Shown: positions 1 to 6,888 of the stretch, one piece after another
Layout of the letters: each line of letters starts with the position of its first letter
Numbering within the stretch: position 1 is the stretch's first letter
DNA from: CAZQFS01 sp964592755
GTDB lineage: Bacteria; Hydrothermota; Tepidihabitantia; Tepidihabitantales; Tepidihabitantaceae
NCBI GenBank assembly: GCA_964592755.1
Contig: CAZQFS010000103.1
Span: 1-11,110 of the forward strand
DNA: 11,110 nt
Reading direction: 5' to 3'
The notes under the pieces: generated by a model
Databases searched by the model: none
Seen by the model: the letters and a program-made list of their open reading frames with translations, nothing else
What the model was told of the DNA's origin: nothing
Translations under genes and position numbers: made by a program

Positions 1-330
1 GCCGGCACGGCCTCGCCTAGCGCGAACGTGTTGGTCATCCCGTCGCGGATCTCCATATCGTATGTCGGGATCTTCGGGCACTGCGTGGGGAATGAAATCG
101 TCGGATACTTCGGATTGCCACTGGTGTCGACCTGGGCCTGGCTCCAACTGCGGCAGATCACCCCGTCGCCATAGCGGCGGCCGTCGTAAATCGTGTAGTT
201 GCGCCCCTTATAGGGGCCGGGCGTCGGCGCGTCCTCGAGCTTGCAGCCGACGAACTTGCGCACCTCGTCCCAGAAGGAGATGACCTCCTGTTTGCGGTCG
301 ATCTCGACGCACAGTTCGACGTCGCGCAGG
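1..330 (-). other. Atypical C-terminal segment of the DUF2723 frame, DUF1559-like
   Basis: After the DUF2723-like strand PVYFATTVSRDNL the same reading frame continues into about 110 residues of different character. They are Cys-containing, hydrophilic and rich in Gly, Tyr and Asp. Motifs seen are GPYKGRNY, YGDGVICRSW and RDGMTNTFALGEAVP. The last two closely resemble the C-terminal signature of DUF1559 proteins, where a GNGVI/C-type stretch is followed by DGTSNT..GE. DUF1559 proteins are pilin-like exported proteins abundant in Planctomycetes and are not normally joined to DUF2723. The frame is kept across the apparent join. This could be a genuine domain fusion, a recombination product, or a misassembled contig end. 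The boundary is approximate, and the domain match is from memory of the motif, not from a search. Confidence 0.45.
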
Positions 331-2534
331 TTGTCACGCGAAACAGTGGTGGCAAAGTAGACCGGGGTTCTAGGGTTGTACCGGCCGCTTCGGAAGACTC
401 TGGCCATGAACTCTTCCGAAGTTGAGCCGTAGTCGTCCGGCCACTTCAGCTTGATGCCGGCGCTGGTGGCGATGATGTCGCGCATCATTACGTCCTTGAG
501 CAGGAAGGTCCGCCCCCCGCGGCCCTGGAACCCCTGCGGCAGCCGGTCAATCTCCGCCTCGGAAAAGGAAATCGGCGCACCCCAGCGTTTCATCTGTTTG
601 CAGTACCAGGGCGTGTTCAGCAATGACAGGTTGGCGACCGACACGTTCTTGCCGAAGGTCGTGTCATAGCCGGCAATGCGCGAAGGCACGGTCTGCATGA
701 ACCACAAAGGGAACGTGTCGTTGTCGCCGTTGGTGAAGATTACCGCGTGCTCACCCGGGCAGGAGACGAGCATGTTGTAGCCATACTCGGCCGGTATCCA
801 GTTGTGACGCCGGGTCACGGTCTGGTAGTTCAGCGCCATCGGCACAAAGCCAAAAAGCACGAGCACGGCGCCGACCGCCTGCATCGGCAGTCGGCGCGAG
901 CGGAGCAGTTCCTGAACTCGTCGCAGGAACGCGTACGCGCCCACGCCGATGAAGGTGGCGAAGAAAACGAACGAGAACGCATAGAAGTAGTCTCGTTCGC
1001 GCACCTCAAGGAAGCCGAGTTTGCCCTGGGCCGGGTCACCGCGGCGCGGGTCGGACGGCGAGTACTTCAAGTTGAGGTAGGTGACGAGTCCGAGCGACGC
1101 CACGAGAAACGCCACGAAGATGAGCACGAACGAGCGCTTCTCCCGCCGGAACTGATGCCACATACCCCAGATTCCCAGCAGCGGCGGCACCAGACCCAGG
1201 AGCGCCTGCCACTTGATGCCCAGGAAGATATCGAAGAACCGCTCGTTACCCCACTGCCAGAAGAAGTAGCGCAGGTAGAACTTGACCTGCTCGAAATAGG
1301 CGACAACCAGGCTGAAGCGGGCATTCTCGTTCATCCGCCAGTCCTGCTCGGTCAGGAACTGGGTCTTGCGCGGGAAGAGCTTCATCGGGTCGTACTGCTC
1401 TCGCTTGAGCACCGAGACGAAGTCGCGCCAGTTCGACGGTTCGACCTCGTTGATGCTCGGCCGCAGCCCGGCCCGGATGAGCATGATGAACTGGACTGTG
1501 CCGGCAAGGAAAACCAGACCGAGCATCAGGCCGACGTACTTCGGACTGAGCCGACCCTGGCGGTGCAGCCAGTAGAGGTAGCCGCCATAGCCCAGGGCGA
1601 ACAGCACGACCAGCGCCGGCGACTGGACCCAGCGTTCGATGAATGCGACCGTCGGCGAGGCCAGGAACAGCACGGTGTCGTCCATGATGCGGTTGCCGGC
1701 CGCTGCGTAACCGATGACAAAGACCATCCCGAGCAGGCCCAGCCCGAGCATCTCCTTCCACCAGCGGTCCGATTCCTCGATGACCTTGATGCCGAACCAC
1801 GTTGCGGCCAGCATGAGCAGCACGGTGACGAACGTACCCAGCTTGAGCCCCATCTCGCCGATTGTCAGGATGATGAGGTAGCCGCTGATGAGCTCAAACA
1901 GCCGCAATTGGAGAACCGACTGCCGGTCAACAACCAGGGCGAATACCAGCACCGCGAACACGGTCATCATCGGCGTGAAGTGGATGCCGGTAGACAGAAA
2001 GAGCAGGAATACTGCCGCGAGAATCAGTCGGTTATCGTCCCCGGCCTGAACCCGCTCACGCCAGACCAGGGCCATGTACAACACCGACAAAGCCACGACG
2101 ACACACGGGCCGTATACTTCGGCCTCGACGCAGTTGTCCCAGTAGGAGTAGGCGAATCCGCATGCGAGCGCGGCGAACACGCCGGACACGTGCGGCAGCC
2201 AGCGGAACCGCTCTTTGTCCGCCGCGCCGGATAGAGAGATGAGCTTCAGCACCAGCAGGTAGATGATGCCACAGGAGAGCGCCCCGAACAGCACCGGTAT
2301 GAGGTTCACCCGGAACGCGTACTCCCGACTCAGCGGCAGCATCGAGAAGATGCGGCCGACGGTGACAAACAGAGGCGTGCCGGGCGGATGCGGCACCCCC
2401 ATGATGTGCGAGACCGCAATCAACTCCCCGCAGTCCCAGAACGCGGCCGTGGGCGCAACGCTGTACAGATACACCGCGCCGACCACCACTACCACGGCGA
2501 AAAAGACGACGGCCCGCAGCCTCCGTTCATTCAT
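1..2534 (-). CDS. DUF2723 family polytopic membrane protein (GT-C-like, TMEM260-related), 3' end outside window
   Basis: An uninterrupted frame of 844 codons opens with ATG at 2534, eight bases after a strong AGGAGG, and is still open at position 1. The N-terminus has a hydrophobic segment (residues 8-25) followed by the family hallmark, WDCGELIA near residue 33 and GVPHPPGTPLF near residue 46. A second conserved patch, VEAEVYGP, lies near residue 136. Further hydrophobic segments continue to about residue 560, and a soluble region with NGDNDTFPLW follows. The DUF2723 family (PF11028) includes human TMEM260, a protein O-mannosyltransferase, so a lipid-linked-sugar glycosyltransferase acting on exported proteins is plausible; the exact reaction is not shown here. 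It is the first gene of its own transcription unit. The last ~110 visible residues (positions 1 to about 330) do not fit the family and are listed separately. Family assignment is firm; function is inferred. Confidence 0.88.
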   Translation of the reverse strand, partial: MNERRLRAVVFFAVVVVVGAVYLYSVAPTAAFWDCGELIAVSHIMGVPHPPGTPLFVTVGRIFSMLPLSREYAFRVNLIPVLFGALSCGIIYLLVLKLISLSGAADKERFRWLPHVSGVFAALACGFAYSYWDNCVEAEVYGPCVVVALSVLYMALVWRERVQAGDDNRLILAAVFLLFLSTGIHFTPMMTVFAVLVFALVVDRQSVLQLRLFELISGYLIILTIGEMGLKLGTFVTVLLMLAATWFGIKVIEESDRWWKEMLGLGLLGMVFVIGYAAAGNRIMDDTVLFLASPTVAFIERWVQSPALVVLFALGYGGYLYWLHRQGRLSPKYVGLMLGLVFLAGTVQFIMLIRAGLRPSINEVEPSNWRDFVSVLKREQYDPMKLFPRKTQFLTEQDWRMNENARFSLVVAYFEQVKFYLRYFFWQWGNERFFDIFLGIKWQALLGLVPPLLGIWGMWHQFRREKRSFVLIFVAFLVASLGLVTYLNLKYSPSDPRRGDPAQGKLGFLEVRERDYFYAFSFVFFATFIGVGAYAFLRRVQELLRSRRLPMQAVGAVLVLFGFVPMALNYQTVTRRHNWIPAEYGYNMLVSCPGEHAVIFTNGDNDTFPLWFMQTVPSRIAGYDTTFGKNVSVANLSLLNTPWYCKQMKRWGAPISFSEAEIDRLPQGFQGRGGRTFLLKDVMMRDIIATSAGIKLKWPDDYGSTSEEFMARVFRSGRYNPRTPVYFATTVSRDNLRDVELCVEIDRKQEVISFWDEVRKFVGCKLEDAPTPGPYKGRNYTIYDGRRYGDGVICRSWSQAQVDTSGNPKYPTISFPTQCPKIPTYDMEIRDGMTNTFALGEAVP

Positions 2535-2542
2535 CAGCCAGA

Positions 2543-2548
2543 CCTCCT
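2543..2548 (-). promoter_or_regulatory. Shine-Dalgarno of the DUF2723 gene
   Basis: A perfect AGGAGG lies eight bases before the ATG at 2534. It fixes this start over the overlapping downstream codons. Confidence 0.8.
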
Positions 2549-2559
2549 GACAGAGTCCC

Positions 2560-2583
2560 GCGGCTCAGCCGGGGCAGAACCGC
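2560..2583 (-). other. Possible hairpin in the leader of the DUF2723 mRNA
   Basis: On the minus strand two arms (GCGGTTCTGCC and GGCTGAGCCGC) are nearly complementary, with one U-U mismatch and one G-U pair. They would form a stem of about 9 pairs ending some 11 bases before the Shine-Dalgarno. No U-run follows, so it is not an intrinsic terminator. It may only be chance pairing in GC-rich DNA. Confidence 0.25.
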
Positions 2584-2620
2584 TCATCAAACCAGCTTCG
2601 GTTCGTGACATCAGTCGGTG

Positions 2621-2649
2621 ATACTACCGTTGACTTGTGCCCCAGTCAA
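2621..2649 (-). promoter_or_regulatory. Sigma-70-type promoter for the DUF2723 gene
   Basis: On the minus strand TTGACT (2644-2649) is followed by a 17-base spacer and TAGTAT (2621-2626). The -35 matches consensus at 5 of 6 bases and the -10 at 4 of 6, including the key A2 and T6. The predicted transcript starts near 2614 and has a leader of about 80 nt before the ATG at 2534. The site sits in the only long non-coding gap (2535-2684) and separates this gene from the PHP gene upstream. Confidence 0.55.
2630..2649. repeat. Short inverted repeat spanning the -35 region (TTGACT-N8-AGTCAA)
   Basis: TTGACT at 2630-2635 is mirrored by AGTCAA at 2644-2649 with an 8-base centre. The right arm is the minus-strand -35 hexamer, and the left arm lies in the spacer. 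It could be an operator for a dimeric repressor, but six-base arms also occur by chance. Confidence 0.3.
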
Positions 2650-2684
2650 ATCAGCCGGCCCGGTCCAAACACGCGGCCTTCATC

Positions 2685-3524
2685 TCATTCTCCGCCGGCC
2701 GGATGCCGGTCGCGAAAATGCACCGTGGCCAACCCGAGTTTCCGCAGCAGCTCGCTCGCCTCGGAAAGACCGCAGCCGAGGTCGCATGGCCGGTGAGCGT
2801 CAGAGCCAAGGGTGAAAATCCTGACCCCGGCGGCACTGGCCTGTCTCAGTAATCGCGCCTCCGGGTAAGGTTGACTCGAACCACGACGCAGGGCCGAGCT
2901 GTTGACCTCGAGCCCGGTGCCGGACTGAACCAACTGCCGGAACACGTCCGGCATACTTTCCGCGATTGCGTGGTCGAAAGACTCGTCAAGCAACGGCCTT
3001 ACGTACTTGCGATAGATGTCAAGATGGGCCAGGCAGTCGAACAGCTGACTGCCGGCCGCGGCCCCAACATGCCGGCAGTAGCGCAGTGCGATGTGCCGGC
3101 CGCCGCATGGGAGCAGCTCGCCCCGAAAGCGGTCGAGTTCGTCGCCCGCAGTAATCGCCACATGGTCCAGGCAGTGAACCGCGCCGAGCACGAAGTCGAA
3201 CCGGTACCTAGCGAGGAAGTCATAGATGAGACCCTCGAGTCCGGGTTCGTATCCTACCTCGATGCCGGCCAATACCGCAAGCCCGGGGAACTCGGCCCGG
3301 GCCTGCTCGATTGCCGCGAAGTAGGCCACAGGCCAGTCTGAGTTCACCGGCCGAGGCTGTCCGTCAACCATTACCCGCTCGAGTTCGGCGCGGGCCGGGT
3401 CGGGCTCAAAGTGGGTCGTAAAACAGAGGCCGCGAAGCCCGATGCGTTGCGCCTGGAGGCAGAACTCCCTGACCGACCCTTGCGCGTCGGGTGAGAAGTC
3501 AGGATGGACGTGGCAGTCAATCAC
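2685..3524 (-). CDS. PHP-domain phosphatase, histidinol-phosphatase (HisJ) type
   Basis: This 279-residue protein has the PHP (polymerase and histidinol phosphatase) metal-site motifs in order. They are HxH at H5/H7 in DCHVHPDFS, FTTH at H38, E89 in GIEVGYE, H117 in GAVHCLD, H167 in AHLDIYRKY, NSSALRR near 208-214, and GSDAH at D242/H244. Length and motif layout match the HisJ group, which uses a trinuclear metal centre to dephosphorylate L-histidinol phosphate (EC 3.1.3.15) in the cytosol. No other his genes are near, so another phosphomonoester substrate is possible. The start is GTG at 3524, which places the HxH motif at the usual N-terminal position. The upstream gene ends inside this start region (GTGATTGA, an 8-nt overlap), which points to translational coupling. 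The fold is certain; the substrate is less so. Confidence 0.85.
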   Translation of the reverse strand: MIDCHVHPDFSPDAQGSVREFCLQAQRIGLRGLCFTTHFEPDPARAELERVMVDGQPRPVNSDWPVAYFAAIEQARAEFPGLAVLAGIEVGYEPGLEGLIYDFLARYRFDFVLGAVHCLDHVAITAGDELDRFRGELLPCGGRHIALRYCRHVGAAAGSQLFDCLAHLDIYRKYVRPLLDESFDHAIAESMPDVFRQLVQSGTGLEVNSSALRRGSSQPYPEARLLRQASAAGVRIFTLGSDAHRPCDLGCGLSEASELLRKLGLATVHFRDRHPAGGE

Positions 3525-5262
3525 CGCTCACCGCCAGTTCCAGTTGCACTGCCGCATCAAAGCTAAGTCGCTCAGTCCAGGTGCAGCCGAACTTGAGCCC
3601 AAGCCGGCCGCGGTCGCACAGGTCCAGGCCCGCGCTGCCACTTGACCGCCAGGCCGACCGGGTCGTGCGAAACGACGTGCCGATGCGCATGACGCCCGGC
3701 TCGGCAGCACTCATCGCGATGCCCGGCCCGGTTATGTTGAATCGCGCCGCCGACAGGCCGATAGAACACAACCGCCATCTGCCCGAACCCGTGACTGCGC
3801 ACGCCATACCTCGGCCCGGCCCTTGCTCCGGCTGTTCGTCGGCGAAAACGACCGCGAACCGGCTGCGTGCTGCCGGCTCGACGGTCAGCCTGAGCCGGCT
3901 GCTGCGGTATCTCTCTTCGGCCTGCCGAAAGGACCGGGCCAGCCCCAGCTCGACATGGACTCGGCCGATACGCTGCCCCACGTCTGCTGCCAGTTGTGCG
4001 GGGAGTGAGTCGAGCCGGAAATCGCGATAGGTGTTGCCCCGGCAGGCAAAGCTGAAGCCATGCGCCCGATAACCTAACCGGACCGATGCATCGAAACGCT
4101 CCTTGACGCCCGTCATGCTCGACCACCGACCGTGCGGCGCGAAGTAACGCGGCCCTCGTCCGCGCAGGTTCACTCCGGCGGTCACGCCGGACCAGTTGCC
4201 CGAAACCTCCAATGCTCCGGCCAGGGCCCGACTGCTCGCCGCTGCCAGCTCTGCGCCGAGCAGGTAGCCACGGGTGAGCCACTCTGCGTTCAGGGAGCCG
4301 ACCGCGAGGGTCCGGCCGTGGAATGCGCCGGCAGAATCCCGCGGCACAAACGGCCGGTCGTACGCGACGCACATACCTGACGCGCCGAGCTGGACCGACT
4401 TCCACCGGCATTGGACAACGGCGCCGGCCGAGCGTTCGTTCAGAACCCCCTTCTCTGCCTGTGCCGCGGAATCGTCGTGTCGGCCGTCGGTCGAGATGCG
4501 GTCCACCGTGCCGTCCTCGTTGAGCCGCGCATCCCGGGCTGAGGCTGATGCCCATCCGGCCATATCGAGCATTCCCAGCCTGGTCTCAAGACCGACGCCG
4601 CGCAGACCTGCACCCTCTGTTGTCGAAACCGCAAGCCTTCCTTTGGTCCACGCCTCAGCGCCCAGCCAACTGCTGCTCCGCCGGCTGGGCGAAGTGAGGA
4701 CCAGACCACGTCCGGCTCCGACTGCCAGGTCGCCCAGCACGACCGCCAGCCTGTTCGACCTGAACTGCAGACCGCCGCCGGCGAAGTCAAACCAGTCCGG
4801 CTCGCCCCGGTCCTTCTCCACGATGCCGGTCCCCTGCCACTTGCCGCTCTTGACCTGTGCGCGCGCCAGCAGCGCCGGTCGTTCTGCCGGACCAGCCAGG
4901 GAGTCCGCTGACGAACGAACCAGGACCGATGCAGTCCACGGACGGGTTGTCGGCCGGACCGTGACGACCGGAGCCAGTGCCGCGATGGCGTCGTCGGTCA
5001 GGCCCGGGACGAACCGTAACCCGGCCAGGTCCCGGTAGGGCCCGAGCGAGTCCCGGGTGCGGACGATTGCATGGGCAAGAAAAGGGTCGAGCCACGGAAT
5101 CGCGAGCAGGTCTTCGACCGTTGCCCGGTTCAGGTCAACCGGCCGGGCAAGCAGCAGCTCAACCTCCTCCTGCAGCGCGCGGTCGGCTTCGTTGGAAGGA
5201 GACGCCGGAAACAGGGCCGCCTCATCAGGAACCACCAGCAGCAGCCCGAGAATCAGCGCCAC
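3517..5262 (-). CDS. Helix-hairpin-helix (ComEA-like) domain protein with beta-rich, barrel-like C-terminus
   Basis: The 581-residue product starts with a hydrophobic stretch (residues 2-12, LILGLLLVV) that reads as a signal peptide core. A duplicated helix-hairpin-helix module follows at about 42-100 (VDLNRATVEDLLAIP and GLRFVPGL). The rest is alternating polar/nonpolar beta-strand sequence with many Arg, Gly and Ser. The stretch LGDLAVGAGRGLVL (176-189) resembles the conserved GDY-G-GQGL motif of HhH-containing outer-membrane proteins known from Bacteroidota and Chlorobi. An outer-membrane barrel with a periplasmic HhH domain is inferred; the role (possibly DNA or polymer handling) is unknown. 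The GTG start at 5262 overlaps the previous gene by 10 nt. The same frame just upstream encodes three consecutive Arg residues, which would suit a signal peptide but has no ATG/GTG/TTG, so the start is uncertain. Confidence 0.7.
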   Translation of the reverse strand: MALILGLLLVVPDEAALFPASPSNEADRALQEEVELLLARPVDLNRATVEDLLAIPWLDPFLAHAIVRTRDSLGPYRDLAGLRFVPGLTDDAIAALAPVVTVRPTTRPWTASVLVRSSADSLAGPAERPALLARAQVKSGKWQGTGIVEKDRGEPDWFDFAGGGLQFRSNRLAVVLGDLAVGAGRGLVLTSPSRRSSSWLGAEAWTKGRLAVSTTEGAGLRGVGLETRLGMLDMAGWASASARDARLNEDGTVDRISTDGRHDDSAAQAEKGVLNERSAGAVVQCRWKSVQLGASGMCVAYDRPFVPRDSAGAFHGRTLAVGSLNAEWLTRGYLLGAELAAASSRALAGALEVSGNWSGVTAGVNLRGRGPRYFAPHGRWSSMTGVKERFDASVRLGYRAHGFSFACRGNTYRDFRLDSLPAQLAADVGQRIGRVHVELGLARSFRQAEERYRSSRLRLTVEPAARSRFAVVFADEQPEQGPGRGMACAVTGSGRWRLCSIGLSAARFNITGPGIAMSAAEPGVMRIGTSFRTTRSAWRSSGSAGLDLCDRGRLGLKFGCTWTERLSFDAAVQLELAVSGD

Positions 5263-6023
5263 TTGAAGCAGAGACCGACGACGTGCGTATCCTTAAGCTG
5301 GGGGTGGAAACGCCAGGCGTAGTCGATTCCGAACCAGCCGGCCGTGACTTCCAGGCCGCCGGCATAGTGCAACGGCGCAGTTGCGGCTCCGACCCGCAAG
5401 GCAATCGGTGGTGCGAGCCTGAACTCGACCCCGCCGGCCGCCGCCTCACTGCCGGCGGTACGCACAACATCGGTCGCCAGCAGCAACTCGTCAACCGGCT
5501 GCCATGCCGCGGACAGAGTCAGTCGCGCCGGCTGGACTGTGTCGTCACGCCAGCGCGGTCGATTCAGGTTCGACACCGCCGCCCCGACCGCGAACCGACC
5601 CCAGGCGTACCGGGCACCGGCATCGAGCGCGAGAGTCAGGTCGGGAACCGCGTAGTTTTGGTTCAGCAGCAGGAAGTGGGTTCCGGCTCCGAGCCACACG
5701 TCGGTCACCGGCGACCCGGCGCAAACCAGTTGAAAGTCCGATTCGCGGAAACGACCCAGCGCGAGACTGGCCGCGCCCAGCGACACGCTCCACCGCTGGC
5801 GCTCCATGTGCAGCGCAGTCGTGGTCCAGATGACCCCCTCAAGGCCATACGGCCGGCAGCCTCCGATACCAGCTCCCAAGCCGGAGACCGTGTCAACCAG
5901 TGCCGGGTTCAGCCGCAGACCGTGACGCCAGTCTGCCACGGCGCCGCCGGCGAGCATCGCCCCGGCCGGCCCGCTGCCACCGGAGAACTCAAATGCCGAG
6001 AGGAAAACAAACAGGCACTCCAC
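5253..6023 (-). CDS. PorV/UPF0164-like outer-membrane beta-barrel protein
   Basis: This 256-residue protein is built from short beta strands. It has the N-terminal pattern FEFSGGSGPAGAMLAGGAVADW...LNPALVD, comparable to the 'G-R-AALGGA..A...WNPA' opening of PorV/UPF0164 proteins. It ends in HPQLKDTHVVGLCFKWR, the family's typical 'HP-LGDTH..S..F' final strand. Family members are FadL-fold barrels; PorV itself shuttles type IX secretion substrates, but this role is not shown here. The only usable initiation codon near the mature sequence is GTG at 6023, 44 nt after the zinc-ribbon gene. It gives a very short hydrophobic leader (CLFVFLSA) with no basic residue. The frame is open further upstream, but that part is antisense-like sequence overlapping the zinc-ribbon and IIA genes and is not credible protein. 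No good Shine-Dalgarno is visible. Confidence 0.65.
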   Translation of the reverse strand: MECLFVFLSAFEFSGGSGPAGAMLAGGAVADWRHGLRLNPALVDTVSGLGAGIGGCRPYGLEGVIWTTTALHMERQRWSVSLGAASLALGRFRESDFQLVCAGSPVTDVWLGAGTHFLLLNQNYAVPDLTLALDAGARYAWGRFAVGAAVSNLNRPRWRDDTVQPARLTLSAAWQPVDELLLATDVVRTAGSEAAAGGVEFRLAPPIALRVGAATAPLHYAGGLEVTAGWFGIDYAWRFHPQLKDTHVVGLCFKWR

Positions 6024-6067
6024 CGGGTTTTGGCTCGGCCGGTGCGGCGCACCGGATTCTGGTTCGA

Positions 6068-6421
6068 CTACTTCACGTAGTACAGGAACCGGCCGCAGTT
6101 GGGACAGATGACCAGCTCGGTCCGACACCGGGCCACGAGCTCGGACGGGAGCTTGACATAGCACCCGCCACAGAACTCCCGGATGACCTGGACGACAACC
6201 CGACCGCCGTAGCGCTTCATGATTCGCTCGTACTGAGTCAGCAGCCGGGGGTCGACCTTCTTGGTCAGCTTCTCGCGTTCGCGTTCCGCGGTCTTGATGA
6301 ACTCGTCCGAGGCTTTGAGTCCACCGAAGCCGACCGCCTTGTAGTCGTCGGTCTCGATGTCGCGCAGGATGTGGTCGAACTCCTCCAGCGACCGCAGCGT
6401 TTCGATCCGGTCCGGATTCAT
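6068..6421 (-). CDS. Short C4-type zinc-ribbon protein (COG1579-like)
   Basis: The 117-residue product has a charged helical N-terminal part (residues 5-75, likely coiled coil) and a C-terminal zinc ribbon. The ribbon has the two cysteine pairs CGGC and CPNC spaced as in COG1579 proteins (CGGC..LP...L....LV.CP.CGR.LY). Well-known members are about 240 residues with a long coiled-coil hairpin; this one keeps the ribbon but only a short helical region. Members are cytosolic and thought to bind nucleic acid or protein partners, with no settled reaction. The ATG at 6421 overlaps the stop of the PTS IIA gene as ATGA, so the two are translationally coupled. A longer in-frame extension up to 6514 exists but runs through the IIA gene and is unlikely. 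Confidence 0.8.
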   Translation of the reverse strand: MNPDRIETLRSLEEFDHILRDIETDDYKAVGFGGLKASDEFIKTAEREREKLTKKVDPRLLTQYERIMKRYGGRVVVQVIREFCGGCYVKLPSELVARCRTELVICPNCGRFLYYVK

Positions 6422-6876
6422 CGAATCTTCTCCTCGAGTTTCCGGACAAGCTCGACAAACTCCTCGGGCGACTGGGGCTCGAACACCCGCTTCTTCTTGG
6501 CGAGTTCCTGGCATACCATCGCCACCCGTCCCAGAATGATGAGGTATTGATTGCCCGGGTCCTGGGGCGGCGCCATAATGAGGAAGAACATATGCGCCGG
6601 CTTCTTGTCAATCGAGTCAAAATCGATGCCCTTGGTAGACCGGCCCACCGCCATCTCCAGCTTGTCGATGAGCAGCGACCGGCCGTGGGGTATCGCGATG
6701 CCTTTGCCGATGCCGGTCGAACCGAGTTCCTCGCGCTTCAACAGAGTCTGAAGCAGAATCTCGGCATCATCGCCCTGACGGACGGAGGAAACCAGCTCCC
6801 GGAGTACTTCGGTCTTCTTCTTCGCCTTCAGTTCGAGGTTGATGCGGTCTACTCGCAGCAGGGACGTGAGATTCAA
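6418..6876 (-). CDS. PTS IIA-like nitrogen-regulatory (PtsN-type) protein
   Basis: This 152-residue protein is a full-length PTS_EIIA_2 domain. The phosphorylation site is H64 within GIGKGIAIPHGRS, preceded by the conserved REELGSTGIG (about residues 49-58). The C-terminal half has the usual HMFFLIMAPP strand and a helix ending in a KKK-rich stretch. Stand-alone IIA proteins of this type act as phospho-switches (PtsN-like), controlling transporters or regulators rather than sugar import. No IIB or IIC gene is present here, which supports that view. The start is TTG at 6876, chosen because a perfect AGGAGG lies five bases upstream (6882-6887), immediately after the RsfS stop. An ATG start is not available. 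The stop overlaps the zinc-ribbon start. Confidence 0.9.
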   Translation of the reverse strand: MNLTSLLRVDRINLELKAKKKTEVLRELVSSVRQGDDAEILLQTLLKREELGSTGIGKGIAIPHGRSLLIDKLEMAVGRSTKGIDFDSIDKKPAHMFFLIMAPPQDPGNQYLIILGRVAMVCQELAKKKRVFEPQSPEEFVELVRKLEEKIR

Positions 6877-6881
6877 TCAAG

Positions 6882-6887
6882 CCTCCT
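6882..6887 (-). promoter_or_regulatory. Shine-Dalgarno deciding the TTG start of the PTS IIA gene
   Basis: AGGAGG lies one base after the RsfS stop codon and five bases before TTG 6876. A second TTG at 6880 is in another frame and too close to the site. Confidence 0.75.
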
Positions 6888-6888
6888 C

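Noticed and set aside
747..2234. A 495-codon open frame on the plus strand
   Set aside because: It lies antisense to the DUF2723 gene. Its product is dominated by His, Gln, Glu, Arg and Asp with no domain pattern, as expected for the reverse of GC-rich hydrophobic coding sequence.
3572..4555. A 327-codon minus-strand frame inside the HhH barrel gene
   Set aside because: It is an out-of-frame shadow rich in Arg, Gly and Pro. The annotated frame has a coherent signal, HhH domain and beta-strand pattern with coupled start and stop.
4977..6080. A 367-codon open frame on the plus strand
   Set aside because: It is antisense to the HhH barrel and PorV-like genes. It is low-complexity Arg/Pro/Gly/Gln-rich sequence with no ribosome binding site.
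6422..6514. Longer start for the zinc-ribbon protein at 6514
   Set aside because: It would add 31 residues of shadow sequence over the IIA gene. The ATGA overlap at 6418-6421 is the normal coupled start.
6024..6620. N-terminal extension of the PorV-like frame up to 6620
   Set aside because: The added part overlaps the zinc-ribbon and IIA genes and has an Arg/Ser/Pro-rich shadow composition. The PorV-like signature begins only after the GTG at 6023.
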